Origin: Verrucomicrobiaceae bacterium
GTDB lineage: Bacteria; Verrucomicrobiota; Verrucomicrobiia; Verrucomicrobiales; Verrucomicrobiaceae
Direction: 5' to 3'
Length of the DNA: 42,894 nucleotides
NCBI GenBank assembly: GCA_029865835.1
Contig: JARXAL010000111.1
Coordinates: forward strand, 1-42,894
The position numbers and the translations under genes are program-made. Below the pieces are notes generated by a model, which was given only the letters and a program-made list of their open reading frames with translations, ran no database searches and was not told the DNA's origin. Numbering within the stretch: position 1 is the stretch's first letter; each line of letters opens with the position of its first letter. Positions 9,880-19,666 of the stretch are shown here, one piece after another.

Positions 9880-12432
9880 CTACTGACCGCCCACAGCTGG
9901 GAGTAACGGGTTAGGACCCGTACCCATTCCGCCACCACCGATTGCGTCAGCCCCAGGCAAGGTGGCATCCGTGCTGGTCGTCTGCTGGCGTACTTTCTGA
10001 CCGGATGGGTCAATGACGCTCGCCGTCACAAAGATCATCAAGTTCCGCTTGAAGTGGTCTTCCGCTTTGGTCTTGAACAGCCGTCCCAAGATCGGAATGT
10101 CACCCAACACCGGAATCTTATCTTCCACGTTTTGAACGTCTTCACGAATCAGACCACCCATCGCAACCGTTTGACCATCCCAGATCGTCACCGCCGTCGT
10201 GACCTTCCGCGAGGAGAACACAGGCTGGTTGATGATGTTCGGAGTCAACACATTGGGAACTGACTGCCCAAGCGCGTTCACGCTTGTTGTCTGGATCGGA
10301 CTACCATAGTTGATGAACCCTTCGAATTCCGTCACCTCAGGTGCCAGATTCAGATCGATCGTGTAGCCGTCCGCACCCAAAACCGGATCAACTTCCATCC
10401 GCACACCCACTGGCCGCATTTCGAACGTCGTCGGTGTGGTTGGGGTCACAGGGAACGAACCAGACTGAGTTCCTCCAAGTCCGCCACCCAGAGTTGTTTG
10501 TCCAATAGCACCAAACTGCTGGGGAATTTCTGGTGGATCAAACTCAGTAGGATACAGGAACTCGCGCACCACCTCGACTGTCGCGCGTTGCCCGCTCTTG
10601 GTCGTCACGCTCGGAGCGCTCATCAGATCCACACCTTTTTTCTGGTTCAAAGCGCGAATGACGACTTGGAATTGTGGGTCGGTAAACACGCCAGTGATGG
10701 CTGCGATCCCTGGGGACAACGAGGATACCGCCTGAGAGGTCGAGATAAGCCCGTCAATCGAGTCAGCCGAAATCGCATTGCCCCCGAAACGCATCCCCCG
10801 ACTGATCGGATTCTGCCCAACAGGCACGCTGCCCGCCCCTGGGAAAGTCGTCGGAAAATCACTCGAATTCAATGGCCCTGATGAAGAATTGCCAACTGTG
10901 CCGCCACTTCCAAACACACCATCACTTCCAGGCACATTGAAAGCCCCTAGCAACCAATCAAAGCCAAGCTCATCTGTGTTCTTCTGCGACACCTCAACGA
11001 ACTTGGTCGTGATGTAAATCTGCTTCGGAATGTTGCCAATGGTCGAATCGACAAATTGTTCGACGAGATCCAGCATCGGTTGAGTGTTCCGAACGATCAA
11101 CTGCGAGGTCGTTTTGTTGAATACCGCAGTAGCACCGTCGCCGAAAGTGATCCCTTGCTCCTTCAAGATATCGAGCGCGGTCTTCCGAGTAATGAGTGCT
11201 GAGCCCCCTCCCGCAGCAGCAGCTGGCGCAAACGGATCAGCAGGTGCCGCTGCAGGTGCTGCACCACCAGCGTCGCCGCCCATGCTAAGGAAATCGGGAC
11301 CCACCCGGAAAATGCGCTGATACATTTCCGTCGAGGTCTCGGAAATCGGAACCACCAAGACGGCATACGAATCAACCTTGAACTTCATGCCCGCCAATTC
11401 AGTGATGTAGCGAAGAGCCTCAGACATCGGAACATCCGTGAGGTCAATGCTAATGGTGGTGGTGATCGGCGTGTCACCGGTCTTCAAGATAATGTTCACA
11501 CCCTTCCTCGCAGGATCAGACTCCTGATCGTCCAAATCACGGCTCTTGACCCGAAGGAACTCAATCGCTTCCTCAAGTGAAGCACCCGCAAACTGGACGG
11601 AGGGGAACCGAATGCGATTCATTTTCTCGGTGATGTAAGCCGACTGCGTCTTGGTGGTAGGCCCAAGGGTATCTGTCTGAATAACCTGAACCGGCACCGT
11701 ATCCTCCCATGCCTTATTGACTTCATTCAGCATCTTCGCCCGTGTGTGGTCACGAGCGCTATTGAAATACTCTGCGCGCTTCTGCTCTGCCCTCTCCATG
11801 CCACGGCGAGCTGCGGTGTTGTAGGGGTCCTTCCTCAGGACGTCGAGATAGTCCTCACGTGCGAGGTCATAATTACCCAATTCGTAGTTGCTCCGGCCCT
11901 GGAGAAGCCCCCGCTCCACTTCCTGCACCTTAACGACGTGCTCTGGAGTCAAAGCCACCGGCCAGCGCTCTGGATCGTCCAACTGTTTGCCAAACGCAAC
12001 AGCTCCCGCGTGCCCTGGAACTGCAACCAACGCCCCATCAAGCAACTCACGCGCTTCCTTGTAGCGCCCGTTCTTTGCCCGCTCCCGAGCCAAAACGACA
12101 CTGCAATCCGCAAACTTGGCCTTGGCATACTCACTCCACTCAGAGGTGATCGCCGCATTAGGAAGTGCATCCATCGCCGCTTTGTACTGACCCAAAGCAC
12201 CTTCGGTATCACCCTCCGCCATCAACTTGTCCCCTTGCTCGATCGCAATCCTTGCATCTTGAACACGACCCATTCGACGCGCGATCTCGCGCTCGGCAAG
12301 ACCAGGAAGACTTCCCCCGCCAGTGCCTGCCTGCGCAGCATTTGCAAGGGATAATGCCGCCAAAGCAGCAGACAGACAGCGATTTTTAAACACTTTTCGG
12401 GAGAGACGAGTCATACGAGGTATCGGAAGCAA
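9880..12432 (-). CDS. TPR-containing secretin, PilQ/GspD-like (Amuc_1098-like)
   Basis: N-terminal TPR-like repeats; VKVDSYAVLVVP; C-terminal secretin core with TTAVTIWDGQTVAMGGLIREDV and KIPVLGDIPILGRLFKTKAED. Confidence 0.92.
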   Translation of the reverse strand: MLPIPRMTRLSRKVFKNRCLSAALAALSLANAAQAGTGGGSLPGLAEREIARRMGRVQDARIAIEQGDKLMAEGDTEGALGQYKAAMDALPNAAITSEWSEYAKAKFADCSVVLARERAKNGRYKEARELLDGALVAVPGHAGAVAFGKQLDDPERWPVALTPEHVVKVQEVERGLLQGRSNYELGNYDLAREDYLDVLRKDPYNTAARRGMERAEQKRAEYFNSARDHTRAKMLNEVNKAWEDTVPVQVIQTDTLGPTTKTQSAYITEKMNRIRFPSVQFAGASLEEAIEFLRVKSRDLDDQESDPARKGVNIILKTGDTPITTTISIDLTDVPMSEALRYITELAGMKFKVDSYAVLVVPISETSTEMYQRIFRVGPDFLSMGGDAGGAAPAAAPADPFAPAAAAGGGSALITRKTALDILKEQGITFGDGATAVFNKTTSQLIVRNTQPMLDLVEQFVDSTIGNIPKQIYITTKFVEVSQKNTDELGFDWLLGAFNVPGSDGVFGSGGTVGNSSSGPLNSSDFPTTFPGAGSVPVGQNPISRGMRFGGNAISADSIDGLISTSQAVSSLSPGIAAITGVFTDPQFQVVIRALNQKKGVDLMSAPSVTTKSGQRATVEVVREFLYPTEFDPPEIPQQFGAIGQTTLGGGLGGTQSGSFPVTPTTPTTFEMRPVGVRMEVDPVLGADGYTIDLNLAPEVTEFEGFINYGSPIQTTSVNALGQSVPNVLTPNIINQPVFSSRKVTTAVTIWDGQTVAMGGLIREDVQNVEDKIPVLGDIPILGRLFKTKAEDHFKRNLMIFVTASVIDPSGQKVRQQTTSTDATLPGADAIGGGGMGTGPNPLLPAVGGQ

Positions 12433-12508
12433 TTTTGCAATGGGAGGATAGTGAATAGCAGGTTTAACCCTGTTTTGGCTAGGTATTTCTGTGTATCAGG
12501 TGTTTTTT

Positions 12509-13474
12509 TTAGCGCATTGAAATCTTGAGGGGTTCACTTTGGCGACCCGAAGCGTCGAGCTTAGCGATTGAAGCCTCACTTTCAAGCACATCCAAGACCA
12601 AATAAGTGTCTCCTGTTCCGGGAAGTTGAAAACGCTCACCCTTTTTCACAGTGAATTCTTTGACCCCATCAAGCAGGTATTCAAATTTGGCCTCATATTC
12701 GGCAAGATTCAGGTCTTCTCCCCGAATCAAGACCACTTCTTTGTTCGTGGCTGTGTCCAGAACCTTCAATTCAGAAACGTCTTTTTCGCCAGTCTTTGGA
12801 TCGGGTACGACCTTTTTCTCGAAAGCAATGGCCTTAAACCGAACCGCCCCCGCATCAAATCCGAATTCCTTCCCTGGTGTGACAAAGACACTCTTCTTCG
12901 GTTCAGGCGCGATCCGCTGCACTTGCACCGGCATCGTGCTGCTTTTCAAGTGCACGATGTAGTCGTTTGTGATCCGTTCCTTCAAGTAGAGCTTGTTGGT
13001 CGCCGTTGGCTTACTGGCAGCGTCCTTCGGATTGGTCTTCGACATGAATTCCTCTTCATTGGTAAACCCATCTTCGTCAGGGTCCAACTCTCCCACATTG
13101 GCGTGCAGAATATCGGGCAAATCATTGCTCACCAGGAAGTCATTGGTCATCGGCGCTCTCAAAGTCGGATTGGGCACGAACAGATCGAAAAGCTGATCGT
13201 CCTTCACCACCAAAAGGATCGATTTATTCAGTGGCACCGACTTACCTGCCAGGAAAGGAGCTTTCCAGTCGAACACCGTGCTCAACCGAGTGATGGCCTC
13301 CTCAGCCTTCGCTACAGGAATCTCCCCCAACTCGTCTTTCGGTGTCACCTTTTTGAGCACCAGGGTGTCAGGCAACCCGTTACTCTGCCAAACAAGCAAT
13401 CCAGCCACGGTGATTGCCAGTAAGGCCATCGCGACCAGCAGTTTCTTTTCAAAGTTCCCTTTTCGTTGATTCAT
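12509..13474 (-). CDS. Amuc_1099-like pilus-cluster protein: N-terminal TM anchor, EF-hand-like calcium motif
   Basis: KKLLVAMALLAITVAGLLVW anchor; DPDEDGFTNEEEFMSKTNPKDAASKP; position between secretin and PilO-like genes. Confidence 0.7.
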   Translation of the reverse strand: MNQRKGNFEKKLLVAMALLAITVAGLLVWQSNGLPDTLVLKKVTPKDELGEIPVAKAEEAITRLSTVFDWKAPFLAGKSVPLNKSILLVVKDDQLFDLFVPNPTLRAPMTNDFLVSNDLPDILHANVGELDPDEDGFTNEEEFMSKTNPKDAASKPTATNKLYLKERITNDYIVHLKSSTMPVQVQRIAPEPKKSVFVTPGKEFGFDAGAVRFKAIAFEKKVVPDPKTGEKDVSELKVLDTATNKEVVLIRGEDLNLAEYEAKFEYLLDGVKEFTVKKGERFQLPGTGDTYLVLDVLESEASIAKLDASGRQSEPLKISMR

Positions 13475-13528
13475 GAATGCAGTTCCAAATGGTGTTTGAG
13501 GAGTGGTTGTCGATCGTTTGATCCGTGT

Positions 13529-14599
13529 CTAGTTCGCTGCATCGGCCACTTGCTTTGCAGGATCAATGAACTTGATCAGATCGATCTCCATGTAGACCTT
13601 GAGTTTCTCCTGCCCCATGACGCCAACAGCATCCTTGATGCCAGGCTTCGCAGGTCCGGTGGCCTGAGGCGCCGCTTCAGCCGCTGCGGCTGGAAGCCCG
13701 TCAGTTCCGATGACAACTTGCTCTTGGGGCACCTCAGCAGCAGCAGCATCGACCGCAGCCGACTTGTTCTTGTTTAACTCCAAAGTCACCGCCGCCCGTA
13801 GCGGCCCCTCATTCTTTTCGTTCTCAACCCTCAACAGCCGAACCGCGGCAAAATAAGGCATTTCAGAAGGACTCGCCAATCGATTCAATACCTTCTGCAA
13901 TGGCCCTTGATCACAAGTCAGCGTGAAAGTCAAAGTGCGGCGCTCAACCATTTCTGCCACCGCTTTGGTCGCGACAGGAGCCTTTCCTTTACCGGCTACC
14001 CCGACTTTCCCGGCCTTAGGCGGCGCTACCGGCGCCGAAGGCGCTGCTGCCGTTTCACCTTTCTCCGAAGCCAATAGGCTCCGCTCAAACGTATCAACCG
14101 ACTCCACTCCAGAGTCGATGAACACCCGGACGACGGCTTCAGTAGCATCCACATACTCCGAAAGTTCCTGTGCAATGGCTGCAGATTTGGGCAGACTCGA
14201 GGTGTAGTCCGCAAAACCCAATGAAGATTCACTCGGGAGTTTTGTCGGTTTGCCTGAAATCGAACGTACTTCGGCAATTTTTGCCTTCAATTTGGCCTGG
14301 AAATCAGTCTCGCTGATCGGCTCAACAGCTGGCTGCAGACTCAGCAATACCTTGCTCAAAGTCGTCACCTTCTTTTCGTAATCCTCAACCGCCGACTTTT
14401 TCTTTTCCAAATTCTCAGGACTTGGATAGAGATTCGCCGATTTCATCGTCGCCAAGGCATTGTTGGCGGCAATGAATCGATCATTTGACGCCCCAAAAGA
14501 TGACCATGCATTGATGACCAAAAAGCCAAGTGCTGCAGCCAGCGCAAGGAACACCCCCATGATTGAGGCCAACGTTTTGTTTTCGCGGATCCAGTCCAT
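13529..14599 (-). CDS. Amuc_1100-like / PilO-like pilus assembly protein
   Basis: Single N-terminal TM (LASIMGVFLALAAALGFLVINAW), then coiled coil and alpha/beta domain; gene order relative to secretin and PilM genes. Confidence 0.75.
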   Translation of the reverse strand: MDWIRENKTLASIMGVFLALAAALGFLVINAWSSFGASNDRFIAANNALATMKSANLYPSPENLEKKKSAVEDYEKKVTTLSKVLLSLQPAVEPISETDFQAKLKAKIAEVRSISGKPTKLPSESSLGFADYTSSLPKSAAIAQELSEYVDATEAVVRVFIDSGVESVDTFERSLLASEKGETAAAPSAPVAPPKAGKVGVAGKGKAPVATKAVAEMVERRTLTFTLTCDQGPLQKVLNRLASPSEMPYFAAVRLLRVENEKNEGPLRAAVTLELNKNKSAAVDAAAAEVPQEQVVIGTDGLPAAAAEAAPQATGPAKPGIKDAVGVMGQEKLKVYMEIDLIKFIDPAKQVADAAN

Positions 14600-14601
14600 G
14601 C

Positions 14602-16362
14602 TCAGTTTTTAAATTCAATTTTCTGTTTCAGAGGAAGGCGGATGTCAAACTTGTATGCATACCGGTCCTCTTCGATTCCGGTCTCAGCCTTGACAATTTC
14701 ATTCAATTTCTTCTCGATATCCTGCACATCAAACCAGTCGCTCCCCGCAAGAGCGCGCACATAGCGATAAACCACTTCTTGGCCTTCGTCATTTTTTCGA
14801 TACAACCCTTGGATGTGCAATTCATGCGCAGACTGGGTTGACACAGCCTTGTCAGCCGCCACCCCTAACGCTGGTGCCGCAGCTTGATCCGCAGCACTTG
14901 ACCCAGCCGCACCCAGCGACGGCGTCAACGAGTTGCCATTCGCCACTGGCTCTACCAGAGTGATCCAGATCAGATCGTTGTCGAATTTGGAGTTTAACTC
15001 CTGAAGCAGGCGAACCCAATACGACCGAGTGTTAACTGCAGACTCAATCTGCCCACTCTGTGTGCGCAAACTCTCGAGCCGTTCATCCAAGCTCAACAGT
15101 TCATTCGCTATCCCCTTCAAACTGCTCTGTTCAGCTTCCATTCCAGCAACCTTGTCCTGAACAACTGCATCCGCCTTTTTGAAATAGAGCAAAGTCGCTA
15201 AAAGCGTCGCCAGAAGACACATTCCTGCCATGATGACCGCAGGTGCTCGGCGAGCAGAGTCTCTCGCCGCAGCAAGTGTTTCCGGCACCAACTCGACCTC
15301 CGCTGGGCAAGCTCCAAAATACCTCAGCGCAAGGCCTGACATCTCTCCAAAACAAGGCCCTTCAGCTTGGACGGATGCCTCATCAACTCCCCGATCCATC
15401 CTTACCCCCCGAAGACCATTGAAGATTTCAGCCGGAATCTTCAATTTCTCTTGGAAGAAGTCCGTTGCATATCCCATGCTTGCTCCACCGCCACACAAAA
15501 ACGCACGCTGAGGCGCCGCTCCACCCTGCTGGCTGCGGTAATAGTTGACGGTCCGCATCACCTCACCATGCAGGCGGGTCATAGCGTTCCGCATCACCTT
15601 TGACAGAGCCGCAACTTCAGGATCTGGATGAGATTCAACCGCACCACCCAAGGCCACGAACCCATTTGTCACTTTTTGAGCCTCGGCATCCCCAAAACCC
15701 AGCCCGAACTCCTTGCTAATCGCAGCCGTCACCGACGCGCCACCTACCAGAATATTCCGGGTGAAAAAGCGATCGTCCTCTACGAAAACAACATTCGTGG
15801 AACGCGCCCCAAGATCGATGAGAACCACCGGCTCGGTCACATCCGGGTAGCTATACTTGAAAGCATTATAAAGAGCCAATGGCGCCAAATCGACCCCGAT
15901 GGTGTTGATCCGATTCTCAATCACCTGCTCGTTGATCTCATTCAACGAATCAGATTTCATGGCGACCAATACCACTTCCGTTTCACCCAAAGGCTCCCCA
16001 ACCACCTCGTAATCCCAGACCACCTCATCAATTGGAAAAGGCACATTTTGCCGAGCTTCAAACTCCACAATCTGGTCCATCCTCTCTCCTTGAACCGGGG
16101 GCAACTTGACGAAGCGAGTGAAAACGGTGTGGCCCGCTACCGCATACCAAACATCTTGCTTAGCCAGACCCAGTTTGTCAGCCAACTCAGCAATGCCAAC
16201 TTTCAGCTGAGGGAGCCGCGAGACATCAACCGTTGGGTCGCCAGACAGTTCGACAAATTCGTACTTCTTGAGAACGAGCTCTCCTCCCGCCTGACCATAA
16301 ATCGCACCGCCAAGCCTTTGTGAGCCCAGGTTGATGACGGCTATTTGTTTCTTGTCTGCCAT
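14602..16362 (-). CDS. PilM (FtsA/actin-like) fused to a PilN-like domain (Amuc_1101-like)
   Basis: FVKLPPVQGERMDQIVEFEARQNVPFPIDEVVWDYEV, VLIDLGARSTNVVFVEDD, FLCGGGASMGYATDFFQEKL (PilM); then TM VIMAGMCLLATLLATLLYF, coiled coil and PilN-like VRLLQELNSKFDNDLIWITLVEPV. Confidence 0.85.
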   Translation of the reverse strand: MADKKQIAVINLGSQRLGGAIYGQAGGELVLKKYEFVELSGDPTVDVSRLPQLKVGIAELADKLGLAKQDVWYAVAGHTVFTRFVKLPPVQGERMDQIVEFEARQNVPFPIDEVVWDYEVVGEPLGETEVVLVAMKSDSLNEINEQVIENRINTIGVDLAPLALYNAFKYSYPDVTEPVVLIDLGARSTNVVFVEDDRFFTRNILVGGASVTAAISKEFGLGFGDAEAQKVTNGFVALGGAVESHPDPEVAALSKVMRNAMTRLHGEVMRTVNYYRSQQGGAAPQRAFLCGGGASMGYATDFFQEKLKIPAEIFNGLRGVRMDRGVDEASVQAEGPCFGEMSGLALRYFGACPAEVELVPETLAAARDSARRAPAVIMAGMCLLATLLATLLYFKKADAVVQDKVAGMEAEQSSLKGIANELLSLDERLESLRTQSGQIESAVNTRSYWVRLLQELNSKFDNDLIWITLVEPVANGNSLTPSLGAAGSSAADQAAAPALGVAADKAVSTQSAHELHIQGLYRKNDEGQEVVYRYVRALAGSDWFDVQDIEKKLNEIVKAETGIEEDRYAYKFDIRLPLKQKIEFKN

Positions 16363-16471
16363 GAGATGAATAAAGTTTTCGGGATCAGTGATTGTGAGTT
16401 CTATCGCCAGGGCTCAGACAAGTTCAACGAACTTCTTGCCCAATTCGGCTTTCAAAGATTCGCGGCACATT

Positions 16472-17101
16472 TTACTGGGCCGACACGGGAAGGTCATAGT
16501 CACCCCAAAACGGTGCGAATGGTGTCTTTGATTTGGGCAACACAGCCCCGTCTTCAAACGCAAACTTGTCCGACAGCCCTTGGGTGTTTGCATCAAACCA
16601 CCAAGGCGACCCAGTGCTCGACCCCGACGCTACTCGCTTGCCTCCCACCAGAACTTCTACACCATGGGCTACCACGTCACCCTTTCCTGCATTGTCCTTC
16701 TGCAAAATGCGCTTCAAAGTCGAGGGTGAAACAAATGCCAGTCCGAAGCACGCCGTGTCTGCCGGCACATCCTTGTAACTCATCGTTCCACTCAATACGA
16801 CGTTCTTCCCGTCCTCGCTCTTTTGATTCAGACCGATAAAATACTTCACATCCATGGCACCCAAACTCCCTGAGCGCCCCCCGGCATCACGAGCCAGCTT
16901 GATGTCAAACGCCACCTCGATTTCCAGCCAGTTCTTCGGCTTCCACTTCTTGTCCACAATGTTCAACGCCTGCACCTGCGGTGTTTGCTGCTGCTCAACC
17001 TTGACGCCTTTCACTTCCACTTTGACTTGAGTGGCATCTTGCGCACCAACCCAAGGGGTCGCTAGCACCAGGATCGTTAGAGCAATTTTCTGTAGTTTCA
17101 T
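16472..17101 (-). CDS. Exported protein of the pilus-like cluster (Amuc_1102-like by position)
   Basis: Signal peptide MKLQKIALTILVLATPWVGAQ; start at 17101 preferred over the upstream start at 17284; VEIAFDIKLA-like beta-rich sequence. Confidence 0.65.
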   Translation of the reverse strand: MKLQKIALTILVLATPWVGAQDATQVKVEVKGVKVEQQQTPQVQALNIVDKKWKPKNWLEIEVAFDIKLARDAGGRSGSLGAMDVKYFIGLNQKSEDGKNVVLSGTMSYKDVPADTACFGLAFVSPSTLKRILQKDNAGKGDVVAHGVEVLVGGKRVASGSSTGSPWWFDANTQGLSDKFAFEDGAVLPKSKTPFAPFWGDYDLPVSAQ

Positions 17102-17507
17102 GATAACAAAAATAAGAGCGTAGAAGTTGGATCGGATTTCTGGCGAATTTTCGTCGCCAGCACTCAATTTTAACAGGTAAGGTGACGAATCATCAAGAAG
17201 CGATTGCAGGAAAGTCGCAAAAAGAAGCTTTGATGTGTCCAATTTCGTCCCGCAGACCACAATTTTCTCCCTCCCAACCATCACTCAACTGCCCAACACG
17301 AGCCGAATACGCAGTGAGTAGGCTGCGCCGAATGGCTAACCTTTGGTTTCGGATTCTAGAAAATTGTGGCATTTCCGAAGGCACTCTGAGGTGAAAACAA
17401 AGAACCCGCAAGCAAAAGCCTGTCCATCCTCCAAGTTACAATGAGTCTCTTGACCCGTGTTGAGTCTCGCTTGTCTTTCACTCGAACCATGTCTCTTTAA
17501 AAACTCC

Positions 17508-18554
17508 ATGTCACTTTTTCGCTGTCGCCTGCGGTCCTCCATTCTTGCCTTACTGGTTACATGGTGCGCTACAGCCTGCCTACCAGATGGAGCCAGCACA
17601 GTACCGCTTTCCCCGCATCAAGCAAAGAAACAGACTCGACGCGTGGTTTGCCTCTTTTCAGACGCCCGAATGCCTTTCCAAAGAGCCCAAGCCCAATTCT
17701 TGAACCTGCTCGACGCTCAAGATGCCGATCACGAACTCGTTATGGAGGACGCCCAGGGAAGCTCCAGCCACCAATTCAATCAGATCGAAGCACTCCTGGC
17801 GGCACCTCCAGCCGTTCTTTTGCTCCAACCAACCGATCTCCAGTCAATTTCCCCTTCTCTGACCAATCTCAAAAACGCCGGAACTCGCATCATCATCGTC
17901 GACCCGCCATCCAAAGTGAAATCTTCGTCGGAAATCGAAGCCATCTTTGCCTGCGACCCCAGAGAAATCGGGCGCACCGCCGCAAAAATCGCGCTGAATG
18001 CCCTCTCAAAGCGGGCTGGCGATCGCGGCGACTCCATCCCAAAGGGTAGAATTCTAGAAATTCGGGGAACCGATGAGTCAGCGTGGTCTTCCGCAGTTCA
18101 TGCCGGATTCGCCGAAGGGCTAACGCCAAACACTTCGATCATTCTCGTCCACGATACCCCCGCAGACTGGACCTCCGCCAACGTCCAACCTCGATACGCA
18201 GAGGCGCTTCGCCTCCAAAAATCCATCGATGTGGTCTTCGCCCACGACGACTTTCTAGCCCAGGCCGCCCATCTTGCGGCAACTGCGGCCGGCACACGAG
18301 ATGACACTCTAATCATCGGCATCAACGGATTTGCAGGCGCTGAAGGCGGTTTGGAAATGATGCGACGCAATGAAATTGACGCCACCATCCAACGTCCCTT
18401 CCTCGTCGACGCAGCCTGGCAGCACCTTCGGCAACCACCAACTTCCAACCCCACCACCGAAGCCCAAGTTAAACCACGCGCCATCGTCCCATCCGATTTG
18501 GATCAATCCGCAGTTCTTGACTCGAACCAATCGAAAAATTCCCCAGACAAGTAG
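17508..18554 (+). CDS. Sugar-type periplasmic substrate-binding lipoprotein (Peripla_BP_4-like), stand-alone
   Basis: Lipobox-like SILALLVTWCATAC; VLLLQPTDLQSISPSLTNLKNAGTRIIIVDPP; IFACDPREIGRTAAK; VVFAHDDFLAQAA; no adjacent permease or ATPase genes. Confidence 0.78.
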   Translation: MSLFRCRLRSSILALLVTWCATACLPDGASTVPLSPHQAKKQTRRVVCLFSDARMPFQRAQAQFLNLLDAQDADHELVMEDAQGSSSHQFNQIEALLAAPPAVLLLQPTDLQSISPSLTNLKNAGTRIIIVDPPSKVKSSSEIEAIFACDPREIGRTAAKIALNALSKRAGDRGDSIPKGRILEIRGTDESAWSSAVHAGFAEGLTPNTSIILVHDTPADWTSANVQPRYAEALRLQKSIDVVFAHDDFLAQAAHLAATAAGTRDDTLIIGINGFAGAEGGLEMMRRNEIDATIQRPFLVDAAWQHLRQPPTSNPTTEAQVKPRAIVPSDLDQSAVLDSNQSKNSPDK

Positions 18555-18718
18555 CGCCTTGTCCAAATCAGTCGCGAAACCAGCGCGCTGTCTCCCTGAT
18601 TCCAACTGGTCTCCCTCGGAGAGGCGCTCGCCTCATCCAACTCGAACCAGATGACATTATTCTGACACTTACATGACTTTATTATTACAAAAGTGAGACT
18701 CAGATTCTCAATTCTGAA

Positions 18719-19384
18719 TTGATCGAAACCTTCGATAGGTTTATTCTTTCCATAACTTTCACATTTTTGGTTATGTGCCTTCCCTCTCACCTCCCAAACA
18801 TTCTCTCGTTCGCGGGTGTGGTGGTTTGCTCATTCAGCCTCGCCTCCCCTTGGGCGACCGCCCAATCCTTCGCTACACCCCTGCCTCGCAATGCAGTTTA
18901 TCAAGGACGCCCCACTCCAAATCAGTTGAGACCGCAGTCCGCTCCCGTCCAACACTCCTCCCAAGCCCCCCCCTACGCCCTCCGCTTCGACGGGCGCTAC
19001 GCCGAAGTTCCCATCACCTTTCCCCGTCCCATTCTTCACGCGGTTTATGCCGCCAACACCCTCCAAGGCAAGCCCTACAGAATGGGCGGCGGACACTCTC
19101 GCCTTTACGATTCGGCCTACGACTGCTCTGGCTCAATTTCATACATTCTCTTCCACTCCGGCCTTTTGCGCTCCCCCCTGAGTTCAAAAGAATTCGCCAA
19201 CTATGGCCAGCCCGGACCTGGCCGATTCATCACGATCTATGTCAAACCAGGCGACCACGTCTTCCTTACCATTTGTGGCCTCCGACTCGACACAACAGGT
19301 GGTCGGGAAGGCGAAGGACCTCGCTGGAGACCCAAACCGCGTTCCACCGACGGTTTCATTACCCGACATCCCCCTGGACTGTAA
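18719..19384 (+). CDS. Exported NlpC/P60-like putative peptidoglycan hydrolase
   Basis: YRMGGGHSRLYDSAYDCSGSISYILFHSGLL (catalytic Cys context), KPGDHVFLTICGLRLDTTG; hydrophobic N-terminus. True start may be the ATG at 18773. Confidence 0.65.
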   Translation: MIETFDRFILSITFTFLVMCLPSHLPNILSFAGVVVCSFSLASPWATAQSFATPLPRNAVYQGRPTPNQLRPQSAPVQHSSQAPPYALRFDGRYAEVPITFPRPILHAVYAANTLQGKPYRMGGGHSRLYDSAYDCSGSISYILFHSGLLRSPLSSKEFANYGQPGPGRFITIYVKPGDHVFLTICGLRLDTTGGREGEGPRWRPKPRSTDGFITRHPPGL

Positions 19385-19666
19385 TCCTCCGACCCCGCAA
19401 TCGAGCCACCTCCAAAGTCCCTTTCCCAAAACTGTTTTTAACGCATGAAAAAGATCTCCCCCTCATCTTCCTCGATCAGATCGGAAAACATCGCCTTTCC
19501 TGGACTGCTCAAAAGCCGACTGCCTGCCTTTGGGACGGGTTACAGACAGTTCGCCAGCGGAAGCATCGACCTGAACCCTACCCCACGGCCCGCTCACTGC
19601 CACCCACTTCGTGAACCGCAACACCCGCCGCAGCCATAGACCGAAAAACTTCTGCTTCACCAGCAA

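Noticed and set aside
9656-9914. Two small plus-strand ORFs (76 and 62 aa) between coaE and the secretin gene
   Set aside because: They overlap each other and the minus-strand terminator, and have no recognisable domain or clear ribosome-binding site.
18708-18722. 15-bp palindrome TCAATTCTGAATTGA upstream of the NlpC/P60-like gene
   Set aside because: Perfect, but short and AT-rich. It could be an operator, but nothing else supports it.
19463-19666. 67-aa minus-strand ORF just downstream of the GpgS-like gene
   Set aside because: TTG start, no domain, basic composition; likely spurious.
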